60,738 bases of DNA from Aliivibrio fischeri (lineage in GTDB: Bacteria > Pseudomonadota > Gammaproteobacteria > Enterobacterales > Vibrionaceae): the NCBI RefSeq assembly GCF_009727955.1, contig NZ_WOBR01000006.1:1-60738 (forward strand). The letters run 5' to 3'. Every line of letters begins with the position of its first letter. Position 1 is the first letter of the stretch. The notes beneath the pieces were generated by a model. That model searched no databases, had not been told where the DNA came from, and saw only the letters and a list, made by a program, of their open reading frames with translations. Positions 43,793 to 53,277 of this stretch are shown piece by piece. The position numbers were made by a program, and so were the translations under genes.

Positions 43793-44701
43793 TTAAACGG
43801 ATAAGTACAAGCCAACAGCAAATAGTACATTGGTAAATAGTGCGCATTGCACAACGGTGCCCATCATAGGTCTGATTGCTTCACCATTTGGTGCTCGCAT
43901 CACTGACATAACATGATTGAAGACGAAAGGTGCAATTGCTAAAAATAACCAACCAGTTAGTGAATGAATTTGAGTCGCACTAAAAACAGCAAGACAGATA
44001 AAACTCGCGGCCATTAATACAGCATGATATTTACGACCCCAGTTTGCGCCCATGCGAACGACCAATGTCATTTTTCCACACGCTTCGTCATTCTCTATAT
44101 CACGTAGGTTATTAATATTTAATACTGCGACAGCTAATAAACCGCAGGCAGTCGCTGGTAAGAATAGAGCAGATGATAAGTGACCGGTATGAAGGTAATA
44201 CGTACCGGCAACCCCTAATAAACCAAAAAAGATAAAAACAGAGATATCCCCTAAGCCACGGTAACCATAAGGCTTATCACCCATGGTATAAGCAATAGCA
44301 GCGCCAATAGCTAATAACCCAAGAGCGATGAATCCAATAATATCCATGGTTTGGTGTAATGAACTAAAGACTAAAATTAAGCCACTAATGATCGTCAGAA
44401 CAATATTAATGCCAATGGCTTTTTTCATCGTTTCTTGCGTTACAAGGCCGGTTTGCATTGCTCGTTGTGGACCAAGGCGATCTTCGTTATCTGTACCTTT
44501 CACTGCATCGCCGTAGTCATTTGCCAGATTCGACAATATTTGCAATAACGTTGCGGTGATAAATGCCATTAACGTGATAGTAAAAGAGGCATGGTTATTC
44601 CAATATGCCAACACAGAGCCTGTCATGATTGAGGCTAAGGCAAGAGGGAGTGTTTTTGGACGAGCGGCGCTGAGCCAAATGGAAAAAGGAGAAGTTTTCA
44701 T
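43793..44701 (-). CDS. menA: 1,4-dihydroxy-2-naphthoate octaprenyltransferase
   Basis: UbiA-family membrane prenyltransferase of menaquinone synthesis, 302 residues with about nine helices. The first Asp-rich motif NLANDYGDAVKGTDNED and the second, NNLRDIENDEACGK, bind the prenyl diphosphate. The start is the ATG at 44701 (MKTSPFSIWLSAARPKTL); upstream codons do not resemble the family. Confidence 0.94.
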   Translation of the reverse strand: MKTSPFSIWLSAARPKTLPLALASIMTGSVLAYWNNHASFTITLMAFITATLLQILSNLANDYGDAVKGTDNEDRLGPQRAMQTGLVTQETMKKAIGINIVLTIISGLILVFSSLHQTMDIIGFIALGLLAIGAAIAYTMGDKPYGYRGLGDISVFIFFGLLGVAGTYYLHTGHLSSALFLPATACGLLAVAVLNINNLRDIENDEACGKMTLVVRMGANWGRKYHAVLMAASFICLAVFSATQIHSLTGWLFLAIAPFVFNHVMSVMRAPNGEAIRPMMGTVVQCALFTNVLFAVGLYLSV

Positions 44702-44783
44702 AGCATCGCAAAAATAGTGAATAGAGTCTCTATTATTCACTATTTTTGGAAGAACCCCAAATTTGGCGCAGAAGATAGCGAAA

Positions 44784-45653
44784 TTAATTTATTTTCCCAG
44801 TATCAATTAACTGTTGAAGTAGTGGTCTAATAATTAACTCCATAGCAAAGCTCATTTTGCCTCCGGGAACAACTAGCGTGTTATGACGAGACATAAATGA
44901 ACCATCAATCATTGCTAATAAGTAAGGAAAGTCGACTTTACTTAACCCTCTAAAACGGATGACAACAAAGCTTTCATCTAAACTCGGAATGCCTTTTGCG
45001 TTGAGTGGATTAGAGGTATCTACGGTTGGTACTCGTTGGAAGTTAATATGAGTTCGAGAAAATTGTGGAGTAATGTAATTTAAATAATCATCCATTGAAC
45101 GAACGATTGAGTCCATTACGGCTTCACGAGAATGCCCACGATCACGAGTATCGCGAACAAATTTCTGTATCCATTCTAAGTTTACAATTGGCACCATGCC
45201 GATAAGTAAATCCACATGTTGAGATACGTTAATATCACCATCAACAACGCCACCGTGTAAACCTTCATAAAAAAGAACATCGGTATCATCTGGTAGGTCT
45301 TGCCATGGAGTGAATGTGCCAGGCATTTGATTGAAAGGAACCGCTTCATCGAAAGTATGTAAATAGCGACGATATTGACCCGTTCCGTCCTCTCCGTATT
45401 GACGGAAAAACTGCTCTAGTGCCGGGAAGTCATTTGCTTGAGGACCAAAGTAACTGATGTGCTTACCTTGTTCTTTTGCTTTACGGATCTCCACATCCAT
45501 TTCAGGACGAGTGAAACGATGGAAACTGTCCCCTTCAAGCCAAGATGCTTTTATGTCCATCATATTGAACATTTTACGAAATGCTTCAGATGTGGTGGTA
45601 GTGCCTGCTCCGGATGACCCCGTTACGGCAATAATTGGATGTTTTGCTGACAT
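44784..45653 (-). CDS. prkB: Phosphoribulokinase-family protein
   Basis: A 289-residue P-loop kinase with GSSGAGTTTT at residues 12-21 and the family block FYEGLHGGV. The family includes Calvin-cycle phosphoribulokinase, but no RuBisCO gene is visible and enterobacterial homologues (PrkB, next to yheU-yheT) have no settled function. The neighbouring genes here are the same as in E. coli, which supports orthology with prkB. Confidence 0.88.
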   Translation of the reverse strand: MSAKHPIIAVTGSSGAGTTTTSEAFRKMFNMMDIKASWLEGDSFHRFTRPEMDVEIRKAKEQGKHISYFGPQANDFPALEQFFRQYGEDGTGQYRRYLHTFDEAVPFNQMPGTFTPWQDLPDDTDVLFYEGLHGGVVDGDINVSQHVDLLIGMVPIVNLEWIQKFVRDTRDRGHSREAVMDSIVRSMDDYLNYITPQFSRTHINFQRVPTVDTSNPLNAKGIPSLDESFVVIRFRGLSKVDFPYLLAMIDGSFMSRHNTLVVPGGKMSFAMELIIRPLLQQLIDTGKIN

Positions 45654-45755
45654 GACAAACCCTGTCTAATTTCCTTATTCTCGTCGGATGTTATAACAGG
45701 GTTGGTAAAAATGATACTGTTCGGTTTTAAAATTGTGAGTATCTTGGTAGGTCTA

Positions 45756-45998
45756 TTAATCGTAATTATGGTTAGTTAAATTAGGATTAAAGCGAGCTTT
45801 GGTTTGAATATCAACGGTTTCATGAAGCTCGGAAAAGACCACCATTGCTTCACCATTTTTCAATAGAACTTTAATTTGATCTACTTTTTCTTGATGGCTG
45901 ATTTCAACTTCACCGTAATCTGTCCCTTCACGTAATACAAATTCAGAAATTAAGTTTTCTAATGTGTCAGGAGCGATGTCTTGCCAAGGAATGATCAT
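45756..45998 (-). CDS. yheU: YheU family protein
   Basis: An 80-residue acidic protein starting [20 protein letters not shown], which closely resembles E. coli YheU. The start is the ATG at 45998. Function unknown. It sits between yheT and prkB, as in enterobacteria, probably in one operon. Confidence 0.88.
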   Translation of the reverse strand: MIIPWQDIAPDTLENLISEFVLREGTDYGEVEISHQEKVDQIKVLLKNGEAMVVFSELHETVDIQTKARFNPNLTNHNYD

Positions 45999-46043
45999 AC
46001 TACTTATCTCATCCATTAAATGAATTGCCAATAGGCGCTAAAG

Positions 46044-47012
46044 TTAGAGAATTTTTTGGAACCAGTGGTTAACGGTACTTTCTAACCAAAAATTGGGCTT
46101 AGTGATAGATCCATTAATAAAACCTACGTGACCACCGTGTTCTGTTAGTTGATAGTGTACACAGTTAGGCAGTGGATGAGTAGGTATCACCGCGTTTGTC
46201 ATAAACGGATCGTCTTTAGAATGAATAATTCGAGTTGGTATGTCGATACGATCTAAAAACTGTAAACCACTGCATTGTTGATAATAGTCTTGCGCGTGAG
46301 CGTAACCATGCATTGGTGCTGTGATGAGATTATCAAAGGTGATTAAATCAGGAATAGCTTTGATCATCTCTTTATTTAAACCAACAATCTCTTTACGAGA
46401 GGCGTTGAGTTTTTTAATGCTGTTGTTTTTTAATGATCCTAATAAATAACCCTGATACAAACGAGAAAAACCTTGTTGAATACGTTCAGAACAGGCGCCT
46501 AAATCCAGAGGTGCGGAGATAACCGTTGCGGCGTTCAGTAGGGTATCGTTTTGATATTTGGCGAGGTAGTTCACCAGCATATTACCACCAAGAGAGATCC
46601 CGGTAGCGACCTTTTCTTGATTAGGGAAGCGAGCATCCAACATCTCAATAAAAAAACGTGCGTCTTCGGTTTCACCTGAGTGGTACGCCCTTGCTAAACG
46701 GTTAGGCACATCACTGCAACCACGAAAGTGCATCATCACACCAAGCCAACCTTGCTCTTTTGCAGCAGCCAATAATCCATTGGCATAAGGGCTGTCGAAA
46801 CTGCCTTCTAAACCATGAAAAAGAATAAAAAGCGGTTTTTCTCCTGCTTTATTTGGGTTTTCACTCCAAGCGAGGTCAACGAAGTCACTGTCTGGTAACT
46901 CAAGGCGTTGCCAATATGCATTAAACAATGGACTACGACGCAGAAAGCGAGGAAGCAGTGTCTGAATATGAGCGTTAGATAAACCGGTAGCCGGTGTAAA
47001 GTTATCCATCAT
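46044..47012 (-). CDS. yheT: YheT-type alpha/beta hydrolase
   Basis: A 322-residue serine hydrolase of the EMB8 group. HGLEGSFDSPYANGL forms the oxyanion region, the nucleophile is in GISLGGNML, and the catalytic Asp and His lie in SKDDPF and EHGGHVGF. The natural substrate is unknown. It is separated by five bases from the upstream TIGR02444 gene. Confidence 0.9.
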   Translation of the reverse strand: MMDNFTPATGLSNAHIQTLLPRFLRRSPLFNAYWQRLELPDSDFVDLAWSENPNKAGEKPLFILFHGLEGSFDSPYANGLLAAAKEQGWLGVMMHFRGCSDVPNRLARAYHSGETEDARFFIEMLDARFPNQEKVATGISLGGNMLVNYLAKYQNDTLLNAATVISAPLDLGACSERIQQGFSRLYQGYLLGSLKNNSIKKLNASRKEIVGLNKEMIKAIPDLITFDNLITAPMHGYAHAQDYYQQCSGLQFLDRIDIPTRIIHSKDDPFMTNAVIPTHPLPNCVHYQLTEHGGHVGFINGSITKPNFWLESTVNHWFQKIL

Positions 47013-47017
47013 CTTAG

Positions 47018-47524
47018 TTACTCTGTGTTGTTATGTTGATTACTTTCTAGAGCTGCAAGTAAGGCGTCTGCCTGCAAAGAACGGCAATAATGCGTTAATA
47101 AACTTATCTGATTATTATCGGTTTTTATTACCAAAGGAATACGTATTAAAGCAGTGATTAGATCGCTTTGTTGCTGCTTTTCTATTTGTAGCTCAAACCG
47201 TAAGGCTTCTTGATAAAGAGTTTGATCTTGTGTCGATTTGATCTGTTTTCTTAACTTGCGATAAGAGTGAAGTAGAGCATCGCTTTTATGTAGAGCAGCT
47301 TCAAGAAGCGGTAAGTCAGATACCGAGAATGAGAGGTTTAGACTATTAAGCCAGATAAGTAATAATGCTAAATTCACATTACCAAAGTAGGTGTCTTGTA
47401 GTGTCAGTGCTGCTTGTTTTACCCCACCTTTCTTATAATGGGATAATGAGAAACACCAAAAGGCTTCTTGGGTAATAGAAGCCAATTGGTGCTCATTCAA
47501 AGGAATGTTACTGCTTGGCAGCAT
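47018..47524 (-). CDS. TIGR02444 family protein
   Basis: A 168-residue protein with FWCFSLSHYKKGGVKQAALTL and NVNLALLLIWLNS, the hallmark blocks of TIGR02444. Function unknown; members occur next to yheS and yheT in Vibrio and Pseudomonas. The start ATG at 47524 overlaps the end of yheS by 17 bases; a longer open frame back to 47611 runs through yheS and is discarded. Confidence 0.85.
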   Translation of the reverse strand: MLPSSNIPLNEHQLASITQEAFWCFSLSHYKKGGVKQAALTLQDTYFGNVNLALLLIWLNSLNLSFSVSDLPLLEAALHKSDALLHSYRKLRKQIKSTQDQTLYQEALRFELQIEKQQQSDLITALIRIPLVIKTDNNQISLLTHYCRSLQADALLAALESNQHNNTE

Positions 47525-49439
47525 TCTCTTTTTCTTCAATTTGTTCTTGAAGATCCATCCATTCCATTTCAACTTCTTCGAGTTCAGATTTTGCTGATGC
47601 TTGAATGGCAAGAACTTCCGTTAAACGCTTTTTGTTTTCTGCTTCATATAATGAAACGTCACCAAGCTCTTCTTCTGCTTGGCTTAATGCTTCATTAAGC
47701 TTATCCATTCGAGTTTCAAGTTTAGTCACTTCTTTTCGTAATGGGGCAATTAGCTTTCTGAATTCGGCTTCTTTGCGTTTTTGTTCTTTTTTCTCTGCTG
47801 CACTTAAACTGGTTGATGTGCTTGGATTATCTTGTTTTTCTTGTTGCTGTTGTTCTTTACGCTCGCTCTTATTTTGCTCGGTTAGCCATTTGTAGTAATC
47901 CGTTAAATCACCATCAAAAGGAACCACTTGGCGGTCATGAACTAAGTACAAGTCATCGGTTGTTGCACGAAGTAAATATCTATCGTGGCTGACAATAACC
48001 ATTGCACCTTCAAAGGTTTGTAGTGCCATCGTTAGGGCTTGACGCATATCTAAATCAAGGTGGTTGGTCGGTTCATCAAGCAATAGCATGTTTGGTTTTT
48101 GCCATACCACAAGTGCCAGTACTAAACGGGCTTTTTCACCACCAGAGAAAGGACCAATTTTTTCTAACGCTTTATCACCTTGGAAACCAAAACTGCCTAA
48201 ATAATCACGTAGTTGTTGTTCTGTATGATTAGGGGCAATTTGCATTAGGTGCTGAAGAGGGGTTTCTTCTACGTGTAAGGTTTCCAGTTGGTGCTGTGCG
48301 AAGTAACCAATTTTAACCCCTTGAGAGTAAGTAAATACGCCACTCTGCGGAGCTAACTCACCTGAAAGTAATTTGATAAGCGTTGATTTACCTGCGCCGT
48401 TTCGACCTAACAGGCCAATACGACTTCCCGGAACTAGGTTTAAGCGAATTTGCTCTAAAATCGTATTGTTTTCATAACCTGCGCTGACTTCATCCATCAT
48501 TAAGATTGGGTTTGGTAGAGCATCAGGTTCTCTAAAATTAAAGCTGAATGGGTTATCTAACTGTGCCGGTAGCACTTTTTCCATCTTTTCTAATGCTTTA
48601 ATTCGGCTTTGTGCTTGGCGTGCTTTTGAGGCTTTGTAACGGAAGCGGTCAATGTATGACTGCATGTGCGCCATGTTTTTCTGTTGTTTCTGGAACTGAG
48701 CTTGTTGCAGGATTAGTTTCTCAGAGCGTTGAACTTCAAACGATGAGTAGTTACCTGTGTACTCATTCAATTTTTGGTTTTCAACGTGAATAATACGGTT
48801 TACTACTGGATCTAAGAAATCACGGTCGTGCGAAATGAGTAATAGAGTTCCTGGGTAGTTTTGTAACCAACGCTCAAGCCACATTACGGCATCTAAGTCT
48901 AAGTGGTTGGTCGGTTCATCAAGTAGTAATAAATCAGAGCGACAAATCAATGCTTGTGCTAAGTTTAAACGCATACGCCAACCACCAGAGAATTGGGTTA
49001 AGTTCCATTCCATCTGTTGTTGTGAAAAGCCTAAACCATTAAGTAATTCAGCAGCACGAGAATTGATGGTGTAACCACCTACAGTTTCAAGTTTACCGTG
49101 TAATTCGGCAACCAGAGTTCCGTTATCGGCTTCTTCTGCTTTTGCTAGTTGATCTTCTAAACCACGAAATTCACGGTCGCCATCAATAACATAGTCAATG
49201 GCTTTACGTTCTAATGCCGGTGTTTCTTGAGCAACCCAAGCCATTTCCCAGTTATGTGGGACACGGTTTGAACCTGCATCAACACTCAATTCACCTTTGA
49301 TTAAGGCAAAAAGTGTGGATTTACCACAGCCATTTTTTCCGACTAAACCGACTTTGTCACCAGGGTGAATAGTGGCAGAGGCTTGCTCTAGTAATGGCTT
49401 TCCGCCACGAAGTAATTGAATGTCTGAAAAGGTAATCAT
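47508..49439 (-). CDS. yheS: ABC-F ATPase YheS
   Basis: A 643-residue soluble protein with two ABC domains and no membrane domain. The first Walker A is GKNGCGKST at residues 34-42; the second is GRNGAGKST near 345; signature blocks FSGGW and FSGGEKARL and two LLLDEPTNHLDLD Walker B motifs are present. A charged coiled-coil tail (from about 520) ends the protein. ABC-F proteins act on ribosomes; YheS is one of the four in E. coli. Confidence 0.94.
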   Translation of the reverse strand: MITFSDIQLLRGGKPLLEQASATIHPGDKVGLVGKNGCGKSTLFALIKGELSVDAGSNRVPHNWEMAWVAQETPALERKAIDYVIDGDREFRGLEDQLAKAEEADNGTLVAELHGKLETVGGYTINSRAAELLNGLGFSQQQMEWNLTQFSGGWRMRLNLAQALICRSDLLLLDEPTNHLDLDAVMWLERWLQNYPGTLLLISHDRDFLDPVVNRIIHVENQKLNEYTGNYSSFEVQRSEKLILQQAQFQKQQKNMAHMQSYIDRFRYKASKARQAQSRIKALEKMEKVLPAQLDNPFSFNFREPDALPNPILMMDEVSAGYENNTILEQIRLNLVPGSRIGLLGRNGAGKSTLIKLLSGELAPQSGVFTYSQGVKIGYFAQHQLETLHVEETPLQHLMQIAPNHTEQQLRDYLGSFGFQGDKALEKIGPFSGGEKARLVLALVVWQKPNMLLLDEPTNHLDLDMRQALTMALQTFEGAMVIVSHDRYLLRATTDDLYLVHDRQVVPFDGDLTDYYKWLTEQNKSERKEQQQQEKQDNPSTSTSLSAAEKKEQKRKEAEFRKLIAPLRKEVTKLETRMDKLNEALSQAEEELGDVSLYEAENKKRLTEVLAIQASAKSELEEVEMEWMDLQEQIEEKENAAKQ

Positions 49440-49552
49440 GCTGTGGTTTGCTTCTCTTAATCTGACTGAATCTTGAAGTTATTTGAATACGATGAGCATA
49501 GTAGGCGTAAGAGGGGTGATTGTCGACATTGAAATTGTCTGTATGATAGATA

Positions 49553-49615
49553 ATACCAACCGCAGTAATCTTTTTCTTTTGCTATCTCTGAGCACTTAGT
49601 TACTGTGATCGGTAT
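49553..49615. repeat. Imperfect inverted repeat (ATACC...GGTAT) between yheS and kefG
   Basis: Arms ataccaaccgcagtaa (49553-49568) and ttactgtgatcggtat (49600-49615) pair at 13 of 16 positions around a 31-base pyrimidine-rich centre. The end word ATACC recurs in the palindrome at 54363-54454. Such ATACC-ended palindromes are frequent between Vibrio genes. Confidence 0.7.
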
Positions 49616-49654
49616 AAGAGAAAAATAAAACAATAAAGTCAGAAAAGGGAAGAC

Positions 49655-50197
49655 ATGACTCAGTTGCCTAAAATATTAGTTATTCTTGCTCATCCAGATC
49701 CTGAGCACTCTATCGCCAATAAAGCCATTTTATCGGCTTATTCTCATTTAGAACATGTGACTGTGCATGATCTTTATGCTCATTATCCTGATTTCTTTAT
49801 CGATGTTGTGTTCGAGCATGAACTGCTAGCACAACACGATATTATTATTTTTCAACATCCACTTTATCTTTATTCTTGTCCAGCACTATTAAAAGAGTGG
49901 ATGGATTGTGTTTTAGGTAAAGGGTTTGCTTATGGTAATGGTGATGCTTTAAAAGGTAAGCAGTGGCGAAGCGTGATCACTGCTGGTGGTATTGAAGAAG
50001 CCTTTTCAAAAAAAGGATATAACCAACATTCAATGGATGACATTTTGGTTCCATTTAAAATTACCGCCGCATTGTGTCAGATGGAATGGTTACCGCCCTC
50101 TATCCAATACTGGGCACGTAAAATTACGGTAGAAAAACGACAGCAATATATTGATGAATATAAAGCTTGGTTGCTAAACCCGAAAGGAGGCATCTAA
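49655..50197 (+). CDS. kefG: Glutathione-regulated potassium-efflux ancillary protein KefG
   Basis: A 180-residue flavodoxin-fold quinone reductase-like protein that binds KefB and is needed for full K+ efflux. ILVILAHPDPEHSIANKAI and IIFQHPLYLYSCPALLKEWMD are family signatures. Its stop overlaps the kefB start as TAATG, so expression is coupled. Confidence 0.93.
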   Translation: MTQLPKILVILAHPDPEHSIANKAILSAYSHLEHVTVHDLYAHYPDFFIDVVFEHELLAQHDIIIFQHPLYLYSCPALLKEWMDCVLGKGFAYGNGDALKGKQWRSVITAGGIEEAFSKKGYNQHSMDDILVPFKITAALCQMEWLPPSIQYWARKITVEKRQQYIDEYKAWLLNPKGGI

Positions 50198-51987
50198 TGG
50201 CTGGTGATTGGTTACATACAAGTTCAATATTTTTAGCCGCTGCTGTGGTAACGGTCCCTTTGGCACAGCGTTTTGGTCTTGGTGCGGTACTAGGCTATTT
50301 ATTAGCAGGAATCGCAATTGGTCCATGGGGGTTAAAATTAATTTCAGATGTGGATGCGATTCTTCATTTCTCTGAATTTGGCGTGGTATTGCTGCTCTTT
50401 TTAATCGGCTTAGAGTTGAACCCCAGTAAATTATGGAAAATGCGAAAGCCAATAATCGGGTTGGGAGGAAGCCAAGTTGTGGTGTCATCTGTGGTGATTA
50501 CTGCTGCGATGATGTTTTTTGGTTTAGTATGGCAAGTCAGTTTGGTTATCGGCATGGGGTTGGCTTTGTCATCGACCGCGATTGCCTTAAGGGTGATAGA
50601 AGAACGTAAATTGTCTGATTCTGAAAGTGGACAATCTGGTTTTGCGGTTTTGCTGTTTCAGGATATTGCGGTTATTCCTATGTTAGCGATATTGCCTGTT
50701 TTAGCTGGTGGTGCGAGTGGTAATTGGCTCGACGGATTATGGGTTCTTGCAGGTGTTATTTCTATTTTTACTCTTGCCCATTTTCTATTACGCCCACTTT
50801 TTAGTTATGTAGTGAAAAGTGGAGCGAGAGAGTTATTTACTGTTGCCGCATTATTATTGGTGATTGGCGTATCTGCTGCGATGAAACAGTTAGGGCTATC
50901 AATGGCTCTTGGGGCATTTTTGGCTGGGGTATTGCTGGCTGAAAGTGAGTTTCGTCATGAGTTAGAAGTAGCTATTGAACCTTTTAAAGGGCTATTGCTT
51001 GGTTTGTTTTTTATTGCAGTAGGAATGTCAGTTAATTTAGGGCTATTACTACAGTATCCATTTGAGATCTTAGCTGCGGTATTGTCACTTGTAGTGGTGA
51101 AAGGGTTGCTGATTTATGGGTTAGCAAGAGCTTTTGGTACTCGAGCGAAAGCACGTAGTCAAATGGCGATGATATTAAGTCAAGGTGGCGAGTTTGCTTT
51201 TGTTTTGTTTACCGCCGCCCAGATGGAAGGTTTATTAAGCCGAGAATTAACGGCATTTTTGTTGGTGGTTGTCAGTATTTCTATGATGACAACACCACTG
51301 TTTTTAATCGCTCAAGATAAATGGTTTGCGAGAACCTTAAACAGCGAAGAAGAAATGCCTCTATCGGACTTTACACACGCAACTCAACCAGAAGTTATTA
51401 TTGCTGGCTTTGGACGATTTGGTCAGATTGTTGGACGATTACTTTTCGCTAATAAGATAAAACTGACTATTTTAGAGGCAGACCCAAGTCAAATTCGTCT
51501 ATTACGTAAATTCGATTATAAAGTGTATTACGGCGATGCAACGCAAGTTGAACTTTTACGAGCGGCGGGAGCTGAAAAAGCCAAAGCCATTGTGGTGTGT
51601 AAAAAAGATCCACAAAAAGTGATGGAAGTCGTGGCGTTATGCCAAAGACATTTTCCTCATTTAAAAATATTAGCTCGTGCACGCAGTCGAGTAGAGGCTT
51701 ATGAGTTATTGAGTGAAGGTGTTGATAACTTTTCACGAGAAACTTTCTATGGTGCCCTTGATTTAGGGCGACAAACCCTCACATCTTTAGGTATGCATCC
51801 TTATCAAGCTAAGCGAGCAGAATCTCATTTTAAAAAGTTAGATGTTGCTATGCTAAAAGAATTGTTACCATTACATTCAGATGATAAATCTCTGGCTTCA
51901 AAAGCGAAGGCTGCTCGAATCGAGTTAGAAGAGATTTTTAGCTTAGAAATGGAAAACGAACGCTCAAGCCAGAACCACTGGGACTGA
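50197..51987 (+). CDS. kefB: Glutathione-regulated potassium-efflux protein KefB
   Basis: A 596-residue CPA2 antiporter: about 12-13 membrane helices (to residue 375) followed by a cytoplasmic KTN/TrkA-N domain with GFGRFG and the acidic end of the second strand (ILEAD). It protects against electrophiles by K+ efflux and acidification when glutathione adducts bind. The start is the ATG at 50197 behind AAAGGAGG. Confidence 0.93.
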   Translation: MAGDWLHTSSIFLAAAVVTVPLAQRFGLGAVLGYLLAGIAIGPWGLKLISDVDAILHFSEFGVVLLLFLIGLELNPSKLWKMRKPIIGLGGSQVVVSSVVITAAMMFFGLVWQVSLVIGMGLALSSTAIALRVIEERKLSDSESGQSGFAVLLFQDIAVIPMLAILPVLAGGASGNWLDGLWVLAGVISIFTLAHFLLRPLFSYVVKSGARELFTVAALLLVIGVSAAMKQLGLSMALGAFLAGVLLAESEFRHELEVAIEPFKGLLLGLFFIAVGMSVNLGLLLQYPFEILAAVLSLVVVKGLLIYGLARAFGTRAKARSQMAMILSQGGEFAFVLFTAAQMEGLLSRELTAFLLVVVSISMMTTPLFLIAQDKWFARTLNSEEEMPLSDFTHATQPEVIIAGFGRFGQIVGRLLFANKIKLTILEADPSQIRLLRKFDYKVYYGDATQVELLRAAGAEKAKAIVVCKKDPQKVMEVVALCQRHFPHLKILARARSRVEAYELLSEGVDNFSRETFYGALDLGRQTLTSLGMHPYQAKRAESHFKKLDVAMLKELLPLHSDDKSLASKAKAARIELEEIFSLEMENERSSQNHWD

Positions 51988-52022
51988 TGTTATAAAGAGT
52001 GAATAGCACAAGGATAATAACC

Positions 52023-52217
52023 GTGAAAAAACGATTTATTGCAGGTGCAGTTTGTCCATCATGTAGCAAAGAAGATACGCTACGCTGGTGGCAAGAAAGT
52101 AATATCGAGTATGTTGAATGTGTTGATTGTGGTCATACAGACCGCCGAACGCCTAAATCACTCGAAAAAACCAAACATGCGCAAGATGATGTTATTGGTG
52201 TTTTTAAGCCTGAATAG
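52023..52217 (+). CDS. yheV: YheV family zinc-ribbon protein
   Basis: A 64-residue protein with two Cys pairs, CPSC and CVDC, forming a probable zinc ribbon. The N-terminus KKRFIAGAVCPSC and end VIGVFKPE match YheV. The start is GTG at 52023, nine bases after AAGGA. It lies between kefB and slyD, as in E. coli. Function unknown. Confidence 0.9.
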   Translation: MKKRFIAGAVCPSCSKEDTLRWWQESNIEYVECVDCGHTDRRTPKSLEKTKHAQDDVIGVFKPE

Positions 52218-52273
52218 TATTATGTTGTCATACTGAATACCATCCACTAATGCTAAGTGCATCCGGAGTTAAA

Positions 52274-52867
52274 ATGAAAATTGAAAAGAACGTTGTTGTA
52301 AGTCTAGCTTACCAAGTGAAAACAGAAGAAGGCGTAGTTGTAGACCAATCAACAGTTGACGCTCCTCTTGATTACCTACACGGTCACAACAACCTAATCG
52401 TTGGTCTTGAAAAAGCACTTGAAGGTAAAGTTGAAGGCGACAAATTCAGCATCACTGTAACTCCTGAAGAAGCGTATGGCGAGCACATGGATGAGATGGT
52501 TCAACGTGTTCCTGCAAACGTATTCCAAGGCGTTGACCAAATTGAAGTTGGTATGCGTTTCCTTGCTGATACAGACCAAGGTCCAATCCCTGTAGAAGTA
52601 ACTGAAGTTGATGGCGACGAAGTTGTTGTTGATGGTAACCACATGCTTGCTGGTCAAACTCTAGATTTTGACGTTGAAGTAGTAGCACTACGTGCAGCAA
52701 CGGAAGAAGAAGCTGCTCACGGTCATATTCACCAAGAAGGTGGCTGTGGTGGTCACGGTCACGACCACGACCATGATCACGAAGGTGGTTGTTGTGGTGG
52801 CGAAGGCCATTCTCACGATCACGAAGAAGAGCACGTATGTTGTGGTAACGGCAACTGTTCTAAGTAA
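52274..52867 (+). CDS. slyD: FKBP-type peptidyl-prolyl isomerase SlyD
   Basis: A 197-residue cytoplasmic prolyl isomerase and metallochaperone. The N-terminal MKIEKNVVVSLAYQVKTEEG and the FKBP plus insert-in-flap domains (to about residue 145) are followed by a His/Cys/Asp-rich tail that binds nickel, used in hydrogenase maturation in E. coli. The start ATG at 52274 is chosen over an upstream codon because the conserved MKIEK begins there and a purine-rich site precedes it. Confidence 0.95.
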   Translation: MKIEKNVVVSLAYQVKTEEGVVVDQSTVDAPLDYLHGHNNLIVGLEKALEGKVEGDKFSITVTPEEAYGEHMDEMVQRVPANVFQGVDQIEVGMRFLADTDQGPIPVEVTEVDGDEVVVDGNHMLAGQTLDFDVEVVALRAATEEEAAHGHIHQEGGCGGHGHDHDHDHEGGCCGGEGHSHDHEEEHVCCGNGNCSK

Positions 52868-52869
52868 TT

Positions 52870-52915
52870 TTAAGAGCAGGGACGAGGACGCTTCGCTCGA
52901 GAGTTTAGGGGCGAG
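52870..52915. repeat. Dispersed short D-type unit after slyD
   Basis: aagagcagggacgaggacgc followed by ttcgctcgagagtttagggg. An inverted partner lies at 53003-53049 on the other side of the terminator, making a small palindromic composite between the convergent genes slyD and slyX. Confidence 0.8.
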
Positions 52916-52942
52916 AAAGATTTTCGTACTGTAGAAATTAAA

Positions 52943-52978
52943 AAACCGTAGGTGCTGATGCATTTACGGTTTTTTTGT
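52943..52978. terminator. Terminator between slyD and slyX
   Basis: Stem AAACCGTAGGTG/CATTTACGGTTT (two G-U pairs in RNA) with loop ctgatg; A-run and T-run on the two sides let it act in both directions. It belongs to the same set as the tpiA, glpX and zapB terminators. Confidence 0.88.
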
Positions 52979-53002
52979 TTTTAGGCTTCTGAGTGCTCGA
53001 TT

Positions 53003-53049
53003 TGCTCTTCCTCGTTCCTAGAGCGTAGCGTTCTCGATTCTCGCTCCTG
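53003..53049. repeat. Dispersed short D-type unit, inverted
   Basis: gctcttcctcgttcctagag then cgtagcgttctcgattctcgctcctgc. It is the inverted partner of the unit at 52870 and ends just before the slyX stop. Confidence 0.78.
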
Positions 53050-53052
53050 CAT

Positions 53053-53277
53053 TTAGTAATGCGGTGGTGGTGTTTCTTCTGTTGGATCAGCCATATTAGA
53101 CGAATCCATAGTCTTCATCTTACCTACCATAAACTTCATCTGAACTTGCATATTAGTGATTAATAGCTGTTGCTGAGATAGGGCATCGTTTAGTTCATCA
53201 ATGGTTTGCTCTTGAAACGCCATTTGACACTCTAAATCACTGATCTTTTGTTCTAATTGTTCAATTGTTGTTGTCAT
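53053..53277 (-). CDS. slyX: SlyX family protein
   Basis: A 74-residue coiled-coil protein (IEQLEQKISDLECQMAFQEQ) with a proline-rich end (PPPHY), typical of SlyX. The start ATG at 53277 overlaps the stop of the WD40 gene (TAATG), so the two are coupled. Function unknown. Confidence 0.9.
   Translation of the reverse strand: MTTTIEQLEQKISDLECQMAFQEQTIDELNDALSQQQLLITNMQVQMKFMVGKMKTMDSSNMADPTEETPPPHY

Noticed and set aside
44784-45653. Calvin-cycle phosphoribulokinase
   Set aside because: Only the kinase fold is present, with no RuBisCO gene in view; the neighbourhood matches enterobacterial prkB.
47605-47895. Open frame on the + strand inside yheS
   Set aside because: It runs antisense to a strongly conserved ABC-F gene and has no recognisable protein features.
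50174-50488. Open frame on the - strand over the start of kefB
   Set aside because: Antisense to the first helices of KefB; its composition is explained by the complementary membrane codons.
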